Shown: positions 9,259 to 18,216 of the stretch, piece by piece
How positions within the stretch are numbered: position 1 is the first letter of the stretch
How the letters are laid out: the number at the start of each line of letters is the position of its first letter
Assembly (NCBI GenBank): GCA_016291375.1
Contig: JAEEXE010000004.1
Location: forward strand, 1-64,000
From: Butyrivibrio sp.
Lineage (GTDB): Bacteria > Bacillota > Clostridia > Lachnospirales > Lachnospiraceae
Reading direction: 5' to 3'
DNA: 64,000 nt
The notes under the pieces: generated by a model
What the model was told of the DNA's origin: nothing
Database searches by the model: none
Seen by the model: only the letters and a program-made list of their open reading frames with translations
Translations under genes and position numbers: made by a program

Positions 9259-9936
9259 ATGAGAACACCCGTAGTTGATTATAGAAAGCTTAGATTATCC
9301 AATATAACAAGCCCGCAGTACAAACACCTTTTGCTTCTTCTTGGCTGGGTGTGGTACCTGGCAATGTATTTTATCACGGAGAAGCTTATTTTGCAGGAAA
9401 AATGTCATGTTGTACACAGCATAGTTGATGACATGATTCCTTTTACTGAATCTTTCGTGATCTTTTATGTGTCATGGTATGTCTTTTTGGCGGGAACTCT
9501 TTTATATTTCCTTTTATATGACATAAAGAGCTTTGTGCGTGCGCAAAAGCTTATAGTTGGGATGCAGATCGTTGCCATGGCGACTTATGTTTTTTGGCCA
9601 TCGGTTCAATATCTTCGCCCTGAGTATTTTGAACGAAACAATATTTTTACCTTTATATTAGGTATAATATATATGGCGGATACTCCTACCGGAGTGTGCC
9701 CATCGCTGCATGTGGGATATACTCTCGCGGCACTTTCGGCATGGATCTGCCGCAAAGAGACAGCTCTTTTGAAAAAGATTCTCATTACAATATGGTCCTT
9801 TTTGATCTGTATTTCGGTATGCTTTGTTAAGCAGCATTCTTTTACCGATGTGTGGGCTGCTGTTGTAATGTATTTATTCCTTGAATTATTTTTTTATGTG
9901 GAGGGACGTATACGTGGGAAAAAGAAGATGGGGTGA
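9259..9936 (+). CDS. PAP2-superfamily membrane phosphatase/transferase
   Basis: A 225-residue protein with about six membrane segments. PAP2 motif 2 appears as CPSLH (147-151, His151), and motif 3 as KQHSFTDV with His193 and Asp197. This resembles the PAP2_3 (inositol-phosphorylceramide-synthase-like) branch more than the PgpB or bacitracin-resistance branches. Family members remove or transfer phosphate groups on lipids at the outer membrane face. The start at 9259 has only a weak ribosome site. Its 3' end overlaps the next gene by about 20 nt, which implies translational coupling. Confidence 0.85.
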   Translation: MRTPVVDYRKLRLSNITSPQYKHLLLLLGWVWYLAMYFITEKLILQEKCHVVHSIVDDMIPFTESFVIFYVSWYVFLAGTLLYFLLYDIKSFVRAQKLIVGMQIVAMATYVFWPSVQYLRPEYFERNNIFTFILGIIYMADTPTGVCPSLHVGYTLAALSAWICRKETALLKKILITIWSFLICISVCFVKQHSFTDVWAAVVMYLFLELFFYVEGRIRGKKKMG

Positions 9937-10771
9937 CCGCAGGGACGGTACTCTTATAAGGGATATTGATGCGATGCATTATGTGATGCCACTTATGTAT
10001 CCCAACAGATGTGATAATGAGGCTTTCATGTCCATGGCGGTGGACATATCCAATACTGAGGAATATATCAGAGCTTATAACAAGGAGCATCCTGAGGGCA
10101 GGATATCCATTTTTGACCTGATAATTGCGGCAATGCTTAAGACAATTGAGCTAAGACCTCAGATGAACCGCTTTATTGCAAACAAGAACGTGTACCAGCG
10201 TAACAATATAACGGCGGCTTTTACCGTCAAAAAAGAGTTTAGCGACGACGGAGACGAGACCCTTGCCAGGATCGTAGCTGATGAGAATGACACTTTGGCG
10301 GATATCAGTGCCAAGGTAAGGCAGCAGATCGCTTTTTGTAAAAAAGAGGATGATGAGTCCACAGACGCCATGAATGTGATCAAGAAGCTTCCGGTTAAGC
10401 ACCTTATAGGAGCTATAGCCAGATTCCTTGACAGGCACGGATGGATGCCGCAGGCTGTTATAGCTACAGACCCTTACCAGTGTTCGGTGGTATTGTCCAA
10501 CCTGGGCTCTCTTGGTATGAATATCGGTTATCACCACCTTATGAACTGGGGTACAACATCTATTTTTGTCATTGTGGGGACAAAGAAATACAGACCTCAC
10601 TATGATGTACAGGGAAATGTTACAATGAAAAAGGAGATAGATCTTTCTTTTACCATTGATGAAAGAATCTCTGACGGTTTCTACTACGGAAGGTCCATGA
10701 AGCTTCTTAAAAAGCTGGTTGAGAACCCGCAGCTCATGGAGGGTAAGCTTTCGGAGGAAGTCAGGATCTGA
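9914..10771 (+). CDS. Stand-alone 2-oxoacid-dehydrogenase E2/CAT-like acyltransferase
   Basis: About 285 residues with the chloramphenicol-acetyltransferase/E2 catalytic fold and no lipoyl domain. The block FTIDERISDGFYYGRS matches the E2 region where DHRxxDG normally lies, with Glu-Arg in place of the usual His-Arg. A GTG at 9914 is chosen because GAGGG lies 8 nt before it; in-frame TTG 9881 and ATG 9896 lack a site. Single-domain members transfer acyl groups from CoA to unknown acceptors. The loss of the canonical His suggests a changed or lost activity. It overlaps the PAP2 gene and lies 43 nt before glpK. Confidence 0.75.
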   Translation: MGKRRWGDRRDGTLIRDIDAMHYVMPLMYPNRCDNEAFMSMAVDISNTEEYIRAYNKEHPEGRISIFDLIIAAMLKTIELRPQMNRFIANKNVYQRNNITAAFTVKKEFSDDGDETLARIVADENDTLADISAKVRQQIAFCKKEDDESTDAMNVIKKLPVKHLIGAIARFLDRHGWMPQAVIATDPYQCSVVLSNLGSLGMNIGYHHLMNWGTTSIFVIVGTKKYRPHYDVQGNVTMKKEIDLSFTIDERISDGFYYGRSMKLLKKLVENPQLMEGKLSEEVRI

Positions 10772-10814
10772 TATTTGTTAAGTGAAAATAATGATGCTCT
10801 GAAGGAGGGGACGT

Positions 10815-12317
10815 ATGGCAAGATACGTTATGGCACTTGATTCAGGTACTACAAGCAACAGATGCATTTTATTTAATGAGAAGGGGGAGATGTGCAGTGT
10901 GGCTCAGAAGGAGTTCACGCAGTACTTTCCGCAGCCTGGCTGGGTTGAACATGACGCGGGCGAGATATGGCAGACCCAGCTTTCCGTGGCAAGGCAGGCT
11001 ATGCAAAATGTTGGCGCTTCCTATGAGGATATTGCGGCCATAGGAATAACCAACCAGCGAGAGACTGTCATTGTCTGGGATAGGAAGACGGGGCAGCCCG
11101 TTAGCCATGCCATTGTCTGGCAGTGTCGCCGGACAGCGGATTACGCCGCAGATATGATGAAAGAGAATCCCGGGATTGTAGAGAAATTCAGGGAAAAAAC
11201 AGGTCTTAAATTCGATCCGTATTTCTCAGGGACCAAGATCAGATGGATCCTTGAAAATGTCGACGGGGTGAGAGAGCGCGCCGAAAGGGGCGAGCTGTGC
11301 TTTGGCACTGTCGATTCTTGGCTTATCTTTAAGCTGACTAAAGGTAAAGTTCATGTTACCGATTATTCCAATGCTTCCAGAACACTTTTATTTAATATAA
11401 ATACTTTGAAATGGGATGAAGAGTTGTGCGAAATTCTGGAAATCCCAATGTCTATGCTTCCGGAGGTTAAGCCTTCAAGCTGCGTATATGCTGAGACCGA
11501 TCCGGAGTTCTTTGGCGGCCCCGTAAGAATTGCGGGAGCTGCGGGAGATCAGCAGGCGGCTCTTTTCGGACAGACCTGTTTTAATGAAGGAGAAGCCAAA
11601 AACACCTATGGCACAGGCTGCTTTATGCTGATGAATACAGGTGAGAAGCCTATTTTTTCCGATAATGATCTTCTTACGACAATTGCCTGGGGACTTGATA
11701 ATAAAGTTATGTATGCTCTGGAAGGTTCTGTATTTGTCGCTGGTGCTGCGATACAGTGGCTTAGAGATGAGCTTAAGATAATAGACTCTTCGCCTGATTC
11801 GGAGTTTTTTGCCACTCAGGTTGAAAATACTAACGGCTGCTACGTGGTTCCGGCTTTTACAGGACTTGGAGCTCCGTACTGGGATCCTTACGCAAGAGGA
11901 GCCATAGTGGGGCTTACGAGAGGCGTCAACAAGTCCCATATTATAAGGGCAACTTTGGAGTCACTGGCATTTCAGACCTATGATGTACTTCATGCTATGG
12001 AACTCGATACCGGCAAGAAGATTACTTCGCTTAAGGTTGACGGAGGTGCTTCCAACAACAATTTCCTTATGCAATTCCAAGCGGATATTCTTGGAGCAAA
12101 GGTTCTTCGTCCTTCCTGCGTTGAAACTACCGCTATGGGAGCTGCGTACCTTGCAGGTCTTGCCGTTGGCTACTGGAAGAGCAAAGAAGATGTAATAAGT
12201 AACTGGGCGGTTGACAGAGAGTTTACGTCCGGGATTGACCAAGACAAAAGAGATAGCGAACTTAAGGGCTGGCACAGAGCGGTTAATTCGACGCTTGGAT
12301 GGGCCAAAGAGGAATAA
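10815..12317 (+). CDS. glpK: Glycerol kinase
   Basis: A full-length 500-residue FGGY kinase that phosphorylates glycerol to sn-glycerol 3-phosphate with ATP. The N-terminal phosphate-binding block [13 protein letters not shown], the ITNQRET motif, the [13 protein letters not shown] region and the GGGxxN-like [12 protein letters not shown] block are all present. AAGGAGGGG gives a strong ribosome site. It is the first of four genes (10815-15509) that form a clostridial-type glycerol-use operon. No glycerol facilitator gene is nearby, so uptake must be encoded elsewhere or be passive. Confidence 0.97.
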   Translation: MARYVMALDSGTTSNRCILFNEKGEMCSVAQKEFTQYFPQPGWVEHDAGEIWQTQLSVARQAMQNVGASYEDIAAIGITNQRETVIVWDRKTGQPVSHAIVWQCRRTADYAADMMKENPGIVEKFREKTGLKFDPYFSGTKIRWILENVDGVRERAERGELCFGTVDSWLIFKLTKGKVHVTDYSNASRTLLFNINTLKWDEELCEILEIPMSMLPEVKPSSCVYAETDPEFFGGPVRIAGAAGDQQAALFGQTCFNEGEAKNTYGTGCFMLMNTGEKPIFSDNDLLTTIAWGLDNKVMYALEGSVFVAGAAIQWLRDELKIIDSSPDSEFFATQVENTNGCYVVPAFTGLGAPYWDPYARGAIVGLTRGVNKSHIIRATLESLAFQTYDVLHAMELDTGKKITSLKVDGGASNNNFLMQFQADILGAKVLRPSCVETTAMGAAYLAGLAVGYWKSKEDVISNWAVDREFTSGIDQDKRDSELKGWHRAVNSTLGWAKEE

Positions 12318-12373
12318 GAGTTTATTTATATAAAGATGGATAAGAGTTTATTTAATAATTTGGGAGATATGCT

Positions 12374-13828
12374 ATGTATGATGTTGTGATAATAGGCGCC
12401 GGCGTAACCGGTTCTGCAGTTGCCTGGCAGCTGTCTCGGTACGACATAAATGTATGCGTTCTTGAAAAGTGCGAGGATGTGTGTGAAGGTACATCCAAAG
12501 CCAATTCTGCCATTATACACGCGGGCTATGATGCTGCAGAAGGATCTCTTATGGCAAAACTCAATGTTCGCGGAAACGAGATGATGGATGAGCTGTCAAA
12601 GGATCTTGATATACCTTTTAAAAGAAACGGATCTTTGGTTGTATGTATTCATAAAGAGGCTCTTGGAGGCTTGCAGGAGCTTTATGACAGGGGGATAAAA
12701 AATAAAGTTAAGGGACTTAAGATATTAAGCAGAGAAGAAGCACTGGAGCTTGAACCCAATCTGTCTGAAGATGTGCAGGGAGCTCTTTTTGCTCCTTCCG
12801 CAGGAATAGTCTGTCCCTTTGAGCTGAATATCGCCATGGCAGAAAATGCTTATGATAACGGCGTTTTATTCAAATTCCATAGTGAAGTTAAAGATATTAA
12901 GAAAGATGCGGAGGGAAACTGGCATCTTAATACAGATAAGGAAGAGCTTGTAGCTAAGTATGTAGTCAATGCTGCGGGAGTTTATGCAGATAATATACAC
13001 AACATGGTTAGTGACAACAAGATACGCATAATAGAAAGGCGCGGCGAGTACTGTCTTTTGGATAAGCAGGTTGGAAGTCATGTGAGTCATACTATTTTTC
13101 CTCAGCCTACCAAGCTTGGAAAGGGAGTTTTGATATCTCCGACAATACACGGAAATCTAATAGTAGGGCCTACGGCAACAGATATAGAGAACAAGGAAGG
13201 AACCAATACGACGGCAGAAGGAATAGAAGATCTTATTACCAAAGCGGGAAGTCACGTACGGAATCTTCCAATTAAGAATGTCATCACCTCTTTTGCCGGA
13301 CTTCGTGCTCACGAAGAGCACCATGATTTCATAATCAAGGAAGTTGAGGATGCTCCGGGATTTATAGACTGCGCCGGAATCGAATCCCCGGGTCTAACCG
13401 CAAGTCCCGCCATTGGCGAGATGGTTGCAGGTATTTTAAAAGACAAGATGGGATTTAAGGAAAAAGATAGTTACAGGAAGACCAGGAAGGGCATTGTAAA
13501 GACTGAAGGGCTGTCTCTTGATGAGATGAATGAACTTATCAGGAAGAATCCGGCATACGGAAACATTATCTGCAGATGCGAGATGATAACCGAAGGTGAG
13601 ATCATAGAAGCTATTCACAGACCTCTTGGGGCAAAGAGCCTTGACGGAGTAAAGAGAAGGACCAGAGCCGGTATGGGAAGATGCCAGGCAGGTTTCTGTA
13701 GCCCCAGGACCATGGAAATCCTAAGTAGAGAGCTGGGAATACCCTATGAGGAGATTACCAAGAGCGGAGGCAGTTCCGTGATCGCACCCACAAGGACCAA
13801 AGGTAACGAGGAGGTGACCGGCGCATGA
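12374..13828 (+). CDS. FAD-dependent glycerol-3-phosphate dehydrogenase-like oxidoreductase with a BFD [2Fe-2S] domain
   Basis: A 484-residue protein. The N-terminal dinucleotide fold starts IIGAGVTGSAVAWQLS, followed by a DAO-type FAD domain. Near residue 400 a BFD-like [2Fe-2S] domain carries CRCEM and GRCQAGFC, four Cys in a CxC...CxxxxC pattern. This matches the GlpA-like member of the clostridial glycerol operon, which oxidises glycerol 3-phosphate to dihydroxyacetone phosphate and passes electrons on. It follows glpK by 56 nt and overlaps the next flavoprotein by 4 nt (ATGA). A short duplicated AT-rich string lies in the gap before it. Confidence 0.9.
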   Translation: MYDVVIIGAGVTGSAVAWQLSRYDINVCVLEKCEDVCEGTSKANSAIIHAGYDAAEGSLMAKLNVRGNEMMDELSKDLDIPFKRNGSLVVCIHKEALGGLQELYDRGIKNKVKGLKILSREEALELEPNLSEDVQGALFAPSAGIVCPFELNIAMAENAYDNGVLFKFHSEVKDIKKDAEGNWHLNTDKEELVAKYVVNAAGVYADNIHNMVSDNKIRIIERRGEYCLLDKQVGSHVSHTIFPQPTKLGKGVLISPTIHGNLIVGPTATDIENKEGTNTTAEGIEDLITKAGSHVRNLPIKNVITSFAGLRAHEEHHDFIIKEVEDAPGFIDCAGIESPGLTASPAIGEMVAGILKDKMGFKEKDSYRKTRKGIVKTEGLSLDEMNELIRKNPAYGNIICRCEMITEGEIIEAIHRPLGAKSLDGVKRRTRAGMGRCQAGFCSPRTMEILSRELGIPYEEITKSGGSSVIAPTRTKGNEEVTGA

Positions 13829-15114
13829 AAGACTACGACATTGTAATTGTGGGCGGAGGCCCGGCGGGTCTTGCCGCTGCTGTATCAGCAAAGAAGGCGG
13901 GCTGCGATTCCATCCTCATACTTGAAAGGGATACAGAGCTTGGAGGAATCCTTAATCAGTGCATACATAATGGTTTTGGGCTTCATACCTTCAAGGAGGA
14001 ACTTACAGGCCCCGAATATGCTTACAGATTTGTAGAACAGGTTTTGGAGCTGGGAATAGAATACAAGCTTGGGACCATGGTAATGGATATTGCGCATGAT
14101 AAGACTGTCACTGCCATGAACAGGGAAGATGGCATGTTCACTATCCCTGCAAAAGCAGTGATCCTCGCCATGGGATGCAGGGAAAGACCAAGAGGAGCAC
14201 TGAACATTCCGGGCTACAGACCTGCAGGTATTTTTTCTGCAGGAACAGCTCAGAGACTTGTTAATATCGAGGGCTATATGCCGGGCAAAGAAGTTGTGAT
14301 ACTTGGCTCCGGAGATATAGGACTAATCATGGCAAGGCGTATGACTCTTGAAGGCGCCAAGGTTAAGTGCGTTGCGGAACTTATGCCTTATTCAGGAGGA
14401 CTTAAGCGTAACATTGTTCAGTGTCTTGATGACTTTGGCATACCGCTAAAGCTCTCGCACACCGTAGTTGATATCGAGGGAAAAGAGCATGTGACAGCGG
14501 TTACAATAGCCGAGGTTGGCCCGGACAGAAAACCTATTTCCGGGACGGAAGAAAGATACACCTGCGATACGCTTCTTCTTTCCTGCGGACTTATTCCTGA
14601 AAATGAATTGTCTCAGGCTGCAGGTATTACCATGAATCCCGTTACAAGCGGTCCTGTGGTAAATGAATCACTTGAAACAAATATTCCGGGTGTCTTTGCC
14701 TGCGGCAATGTACTTCACGTGCATGATCTTGTGGACTATGTTTCCGAGGAAGCAGGGCGCGCCGGCGCAAATGCAGCAAGATATGTGAGCTGCGCAGTAG
14801 AGCAAGGTATGCAGGGTGCCACGGGAGGTGGAGGTGGCTCGGCGATCAAGCTGGTTGCTACTGAAGGCGCTCGATATACGGTTCCTAACACTATTCGCCC
14901 TGACAAGATGGAAGACATTCTTACTGTGCGATTCAGGGTGGGAGATGTCTACAAAGACTCTTTTGTAAGTGTCTACTTTGATGATGAGAGAATCCTGCAT
15001 AACAAGAAGAGAATCTTATCTCCCGGAGAGATGGAGCAGATAGTGCTCAGGAAGGCTCAGCTTGCGGAATATCCGGATCTTAAGGCCATAACAGTTAAGA
15101 TTGAGAAGGAATAA
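13825..15114 (+). CDS. NAD(P)/FAD-dependent oxidoreductase of the glycerol operon (GlpB-like role)
   Basis: A 429-residue two-dinucleotide-domain flavoprotein. The FAD-binding VGGGPAGLAAAVSAKK is at the start, and a second GSGDIGLIMARRM motif near residue 160 binds NAD(P). LGGILNQCIHNGFG is typical of the pyridine-nucleotide-disulfide-like partner of anaerobic glycerol-3-phosphate dehydrogenase. In this operon type it probably takes electrons from the preceding flavoprotein. The C-terminus contains a Gly-rich loop near residue 335 and a small beta domain. An AGGAGG site lies inside the end of the upstream gene. Confidence 0.9.
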   Translation: MKDYDIVIVGGGPAGLAAAVSAKKAGCDSILILERDTELGGILNQCIHNGFGLHTFKEELTGPEYAYRFVEQVLELGIEYKLGTMVMDIAHDKTVTAMNREDGMFTIPAKAVILAMGCRERPRGALNIPGYRPAGIFSAGTAQRLVNIEGYMPGKEVVILGSGDIGLIMARRMTLEGAKVKCVAELMPYSGGLKRNIVQCLDDFGIPLKLSHTVVDIEGKEHVTAVTIAEVGPDRKPISGTEERYTCDTLLLSCGLIPENELSQAAGITMNPVTSGPVVNESLETNIPGVFACGNVLHVHDLVDYVSEEAGRAGANAARYVSCAVEQGMQGATGGGGGSAIKLVATEGARYTVPNTIRPDKMEDILTVRFRVGDVYKDSFVSVYFDDERILHNKKRILSPGEMEQIVLRKAQLAEYPDLKAITVKIEKE

Positions 15115-15128
15115 GGGGGTTATGCTTT

Positions 15129-15509
15129 ATGGAAAAAAGAGAACTTACATGCATAGGCTGCCCCATGGGGTGCATGCTGACAGCAACGATAGAAAATGGT
15201 GAAGTTACTTTTGTTGAGGGCAACACTTGCCCTAAAGGCGATATATATGCAAGAAAAGAAGTGGTTAATCCAACAAGGATAGTTACGAGCACCGTGCGCG
15301 TTGTTGGCGGCAAGAAAGAGCGCGTCTCAGTAAAGACAGCTTCAGACGTGCCAAAGAGCAAGGTATTTGATGTTATGAAGGACATTGACGCGGCGGAGGT
15401 CGCTGCCCCTGTGACTATCGGAGATGTAGTGCTTAGAGATGTTGCAGGAACAGGCGTTGATGTAATAGCAACAAAGAACGTTTTGTATCAACGCACTGCT
15501 TTGATATAA
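15129..15509 (+). CDS. DUF1667 protein, Cys-rich small partner of the glycerol oxidoreductases
   Basis: A 126-residue protein with Cys8, Cys11 and Cys15 in CIGCPMGC and Cys34 in NTCPKG. This four-Cys arrangement resembles the iron-sulfur site of molybdopterin and ferredoxin-like proteins. DUF1667 proteins are regularly encoded after the two flavoproteins of the clostridial glycerol operon. A role as the electron-carrying third subunit, replacing GlpC, is inference from context. The gene lies 15 nt after the flavoprotein gene. The C-terminal half is beta-rich and ends in a short Val-rich segment. Confidence 0.9.
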   Translation: MEKRELTCIGCPMGCMLTATIENGEVTFVEGNTCPKGDIYARKEVVNPTRIVTSTVRVVGGKKERVSVKTASDVPKSKVFDVMKDIDAAEVAAPVTIGDVVLRDVAGTGVDVIATKNVLYQRTALI

Positions 15510-15549
15510 ACGGAAGTTATACATTTTAATAAGATTTGCCTATCGCAAA

Positions 15550-15584
15550 ACCCATTGACATAGTAGGTCATAGGGTAATATAGT
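15550..15584 (+). promoter_or_regulatory. Promoter with an overlapping dyad upstream of the cysteine synthase gene
   Basis: A consensus -35 TTGACA at 15555-15560 with a -10 TATAGT at 15579-15584 (18-bp spacing). An imperfect dyad, ACCCATTGAC-N7-GTCATAGGGT (15550-15576), covers the -35 and most of the spacer, where a repressor would block polymerase. An Rrf2/CymR-type sulfur regulator is a plausible reader, but the match to a known box was not established. Confidence 0.5.
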
Positions 15585-15656
15585 TATCACATCAAAACGA
15601 ACTAAGAATTTATCAAAAACAAAAACAGACTATATTAACACCCGGAGGACACTATT

Positions 15657-16637
15657 ATGGCAAAGATAACAAAGAGCTTAGAAGAACTTGTAGGAAACAC
15701 ACCACTTTTTGAACCTGTTAATTATGAAAAGAAAAATAATCTTGGAGCAAGCATTCTTGTAAAGCTTGAGTGGTTTAATGCATCAGGAAGTATTAAGGCA
15801 AGAGCAGCGCTCAACATGCTTGTTGAAGCTGAGAAGGAAGGCAAAATCAAGCCCGGAGATACAATTGTAGAAGCAACAAGCGGAAATACAGGAATAGCAC
15901 TTGCAACATTTGCAGCAGCAAGAGGTTACAAGTTTAAAGCATTTCTTGAGAACGGTTCTTCACAGGAGAGATTCGATATCTTAAAGGCATACGGTGCAGA
16001 GCCTGCACTTCAGTCTGAAATTCCAAGCATCAAGAAACTCATGGATGAAAATGCTCTTTCCATTGACGGTATCATCGAGGGAGTTAAGAACTATAGCGAT
16101 GAACACGGGTATTTCTTTATTAACCAGATGCAGAATGAGCACAACCCTGAAGCACACTACAGAACAACAGGTCCTGAGATCTTGGAACAGACGGATGGTA
16201 AAGTTGATATCTATGTAGCGATGGTTGGTACAGGCGGAACACTGCTTGGAACCTCCAAGTTCCTCAAGGAAAAGAATCCGGATCTTAAGATTGTAGGCGT
16301 TCAGGCTGACGAAGCATCAAGAATCGGTGCTGACAGCGGGCAGGATGCAATTGACGGAGTAGCACCTTTCTCAAACGTTCCCGAGAGATTTACAACTCCT
16401 TTCATGCTTGAATCAGGAGATAAATATGATGAAGTTATAGAAGTATCTTCGCTTACAGCATCTAAGACGGCAAAAGAGTTGCTTTCTACAGACGGTCTTT
16501 TCCTTGGCTCATCAGCAGCAGGTGCATTTACAGCAGCAAAAGAGCTTGCTAAGAGACCAGAGAATAAGGGAAAAAATATTGTTGTTATCGCTCCTGACGA
16601 CGGAACAAAGTATATGTCATTGAATCTCTACAAATAA
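15657..16637 (+). CDS. Cysteine synthase (O-acetylserine sulfhydrylase) family protein
   Basis: A 326-residue PLP enzyme of the beta family. Lys47 in NASGSIKARA is the predicted PLP Schiff-base residue, and EATSGNTGIALA is the substrate/PLP phosphate loop. GTGGTLLGTSKFLKE gives the second phosphate-binding turn. It should make L-cysteine from O-acetyl-L-serine and sulfide. Cystathionine beta-synthase-like or other beta-replacement activity cannot be excluded, because the Asn-x-Ser-Gly-Ser-x-Lys signature is shared. The ribosome site is CGGAGGAC. It lies directly upstream of the LanC-like gene with only 48 nt between them, so the two are probably one transcript. Confidence 0.9.
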   Translation: MAKITKSLEELVGNTPLFEPVNYEKKNNLGASILVKLEWFNASGSIKARAALNMLVEAEKEGKIKPGDTIVEATSGNTGIALATFAAARGYKFKAFLENGSSQERFDILKAYGAEPALQSEIPSIKKLMDENALSIDGIIEGVKNYSDEHGYFFINQMQNEHNPEAHYRTTGPEILEQTDGKVDIYVAMVGTGGTLLGTSKFLKEKNPDLKIVGVQADEASRIGADSGQDAIDGVAPFSNVPERFTTPFMLESGDKYDEVIEVSSLTASKTAKELLSTDGLFLGSSAAGAFTAAKELAKRPENKGKNIVVIAPDDGTKYMSLNLYK

Positions 16638-16685
16638 TAAGACAATACGCCGGTGAGACCAAAATAGAAGGAAGAGGAAACTGCA

Positions 16686-18089
16686 ATGAGACCTAAGTTA
16701 AGAACTGTAAGCGGACTAAACAACATACATGATGAAGACTACCTGGAGGCGTCTCTTTCCATATATAACTGGATCCTTTCCAATAAGGTAGAAGGGAAGG
16801 ACGGATTATATTTCAAAGTAAATCCCGGCTCTGAGGAAGACTATTCTACCAGAGCGGTCCACGGTAAATACGGCCTGTATTCAGGCTCTGCCGGAATCGG
16901 AATCTTTTTTGTAAGACTCTATGAGATAACAGAGGATAAAAAATATCTTGATCATGCAGTATCAGTATTGGAGGAGCTTATAGAAAACGTCCCCGGAAAA
17001 GAGTTCTATGAACATAAGCTTAAGACTGCCCTTCAAAGTGACCTTAAAGTCACGGGCTGGCACACGGGGATATATTCAGGACCCTCCGGCGCAGGAATAC
17101 TGGCACTTACAATCTATGAGTACATTCAGGACAAAAGATATATCGAATTCGCCATAAAACTCGGAAAAGACATTGTTGAAGCAAGTACGGAAACTTCGGA
17201 TGGCAGATATCTTACCAAGGATACGGATGTTTTTAGCGACGGCGGCTATGTGCTGTACTTTATATCCCTTTATAAAGTAACTAAGGACAGTAAATACCTT
17301 GATCTTGCAAGAGACTATGCGAGATACATATATTCTACAGGAAAAAGAGCCGGCGCAGGTATAGAAGGTACATATTATGAAGCAAATGACTTATCAAGAG
17401 TTGGACTTCCCAAAGGGAGTATTTTCCCCGGATTTTCTCACGGAACTGCAGGAATAGGATATATCTTTGCGGTGCTTTATGAATACGACAAAAAGGACTG
17501 GGAACTTGAAGGCGCCAGACAGGCTGCGGCTTTCCTGGAGAGCATATCTTTAGAGCTTGGAAGCGGAAGAGTAGTTCCTTATCTGTGGGGAGGAGAGACA
17601 GGTGAAGACTTTAAAGACAAGTTCTATCTTGGCTTTTGCCATGGACCTGCGGGAACGTCGCTTCTTTTTACAAAGCTCTTTGAAATAACCGGGGAACATC
17701 ACTATCTCGATATCACCAAAGAGCTGGCTTCCGGCATTCTTGAAGCGGGCGCCCCTGAGCTTAATTCCTGGGGACTTTGGAATAGCTACTGCACATGCTG
17801 CGGGACTCCCGGGCTTATAGAATATTTTGAACAGCTATACGAGATTACGGCTGATGAGAAATACCTTACTGCGGCCAAAAGAGCTGCAGCAAGAGTGATA
17901 GCGGATTCTTCTGAAGTAGATGGCGGAAGGTGCTTCTTTGGGCACTGGGATAGAACAGATCACAGAAATGTTCAGACCTATACGGGACTTTATACAGGAG
18001 CAGCCGGCCCCGGAGCCAATCTTCTTAGATTATACGGACTTCTCAAGAACAAGAAGGTGACTACTCTTTGGGAGTACAGCTACCTGTGA
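16686..18089 (+). CDS. Stand-alone LanC-like alpha/alpha-toroid protein with a CCG zinc motif
   Basis: A 467-residue protein made of repeated helical pairs separated by GxxxGxxG turns: GLYSGSAG (63), GIYSGPSG (128), GFSHGTAG (249), GFCHGPAG (316), CCGTPG (371) and GLYTGAAG (434). This is the lanthionine-cyclase (LanC) double toroid. Predicted zinc ligands are Cys318, Cys371 and Cys372. Most LanC proteins have Cys-His-Gly at the latter site, whereas this has Cys-Cys-Gly, as in the promiscuous ProcM-type enzymes. No lanthipeptide precursor, dehydratase or transporter is in the window, so it is not a normal lantibiotic cluster. It follows the cysteine synthase gene closely. Addition of thiols to dehydroamino acids, or repair, is inference. 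Confidence 0.8.
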   Translation: MRPKLRTVSGLNNIHDEDYLEASLSIYNWILSNKVEGKDGLYFKVNPGSEEDYSTRAVHGKYGLYSGSAGIGIFFVRLYEITEDKKYLDHAVSVLEELIENVPGKEFYEHKLKTALQSDLKVTGWHTGIYSGPSGAGILALTIYEYIQDKRYIEFAIKLGKDIVEASTETSDGRYLTKDTDVFSDGGYVLYFISLYKVTKDSKYLDLARDYARYIYSTGKRAGAGIEGTYYEANDLSRVGLPKGSIFPGFSHGTAGIGYIFAVLYEYDKKDWELEGARQAAAFLESISLELGSGRVVPYLWGGETGEDFKDKFYLGFCHGPAGTSLLFTKLFEITGEHHYLDITKELASGILEAGAPELNSWGLWNSYCTCCGTPGLIEYFEQLYEITADEKYLTAAKRAAARVIADSSEVDGGRCFFGHWDRTDHRNVQTYTGLYTGAAGPGANLLRLYGLLKNKKVTTLWEYSYL

Positions 18090-18148
18090 GCCTCATATAA
18101 AAAGTAAGTATATGCTTGTAAGTACTATATCCGGCTCAAAAGTCAATC

Positions 18149-18203
18149 TTGACAACGGGACTTCGTAGTAGAATACTTGGTGTAATATCACAACGTATTA
18201 CAC
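18149..18203 (+). promoter_or_regulatory. Promoter and palindromic operator of the isochorismatase-type gene
   Basis: A -35 TTGACA at 18149-18154 and -10 AATACT at 18172-18177 with 17-bp spacing. A perfect interrupted palindrome, GTGTAATA-N8-TATTACAC, follows at 18180-18203, covering the expected transcription start. It ends against the AAGGAG ribosome site. It fits an operator, or a hairpin that hides the ribosome site. The cognate regulator is unknown. Confidence 0.65.
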
Positions 18204-18216
18204 AAGGAGAGATAAG

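Noticed and set aside
16686..18089. A lantibiotic gene cluster around the LanC-like gene
   Set aside because: No precursor peptide, LanB, LanM, LanT or immunity genes were found within 10 kb either side.
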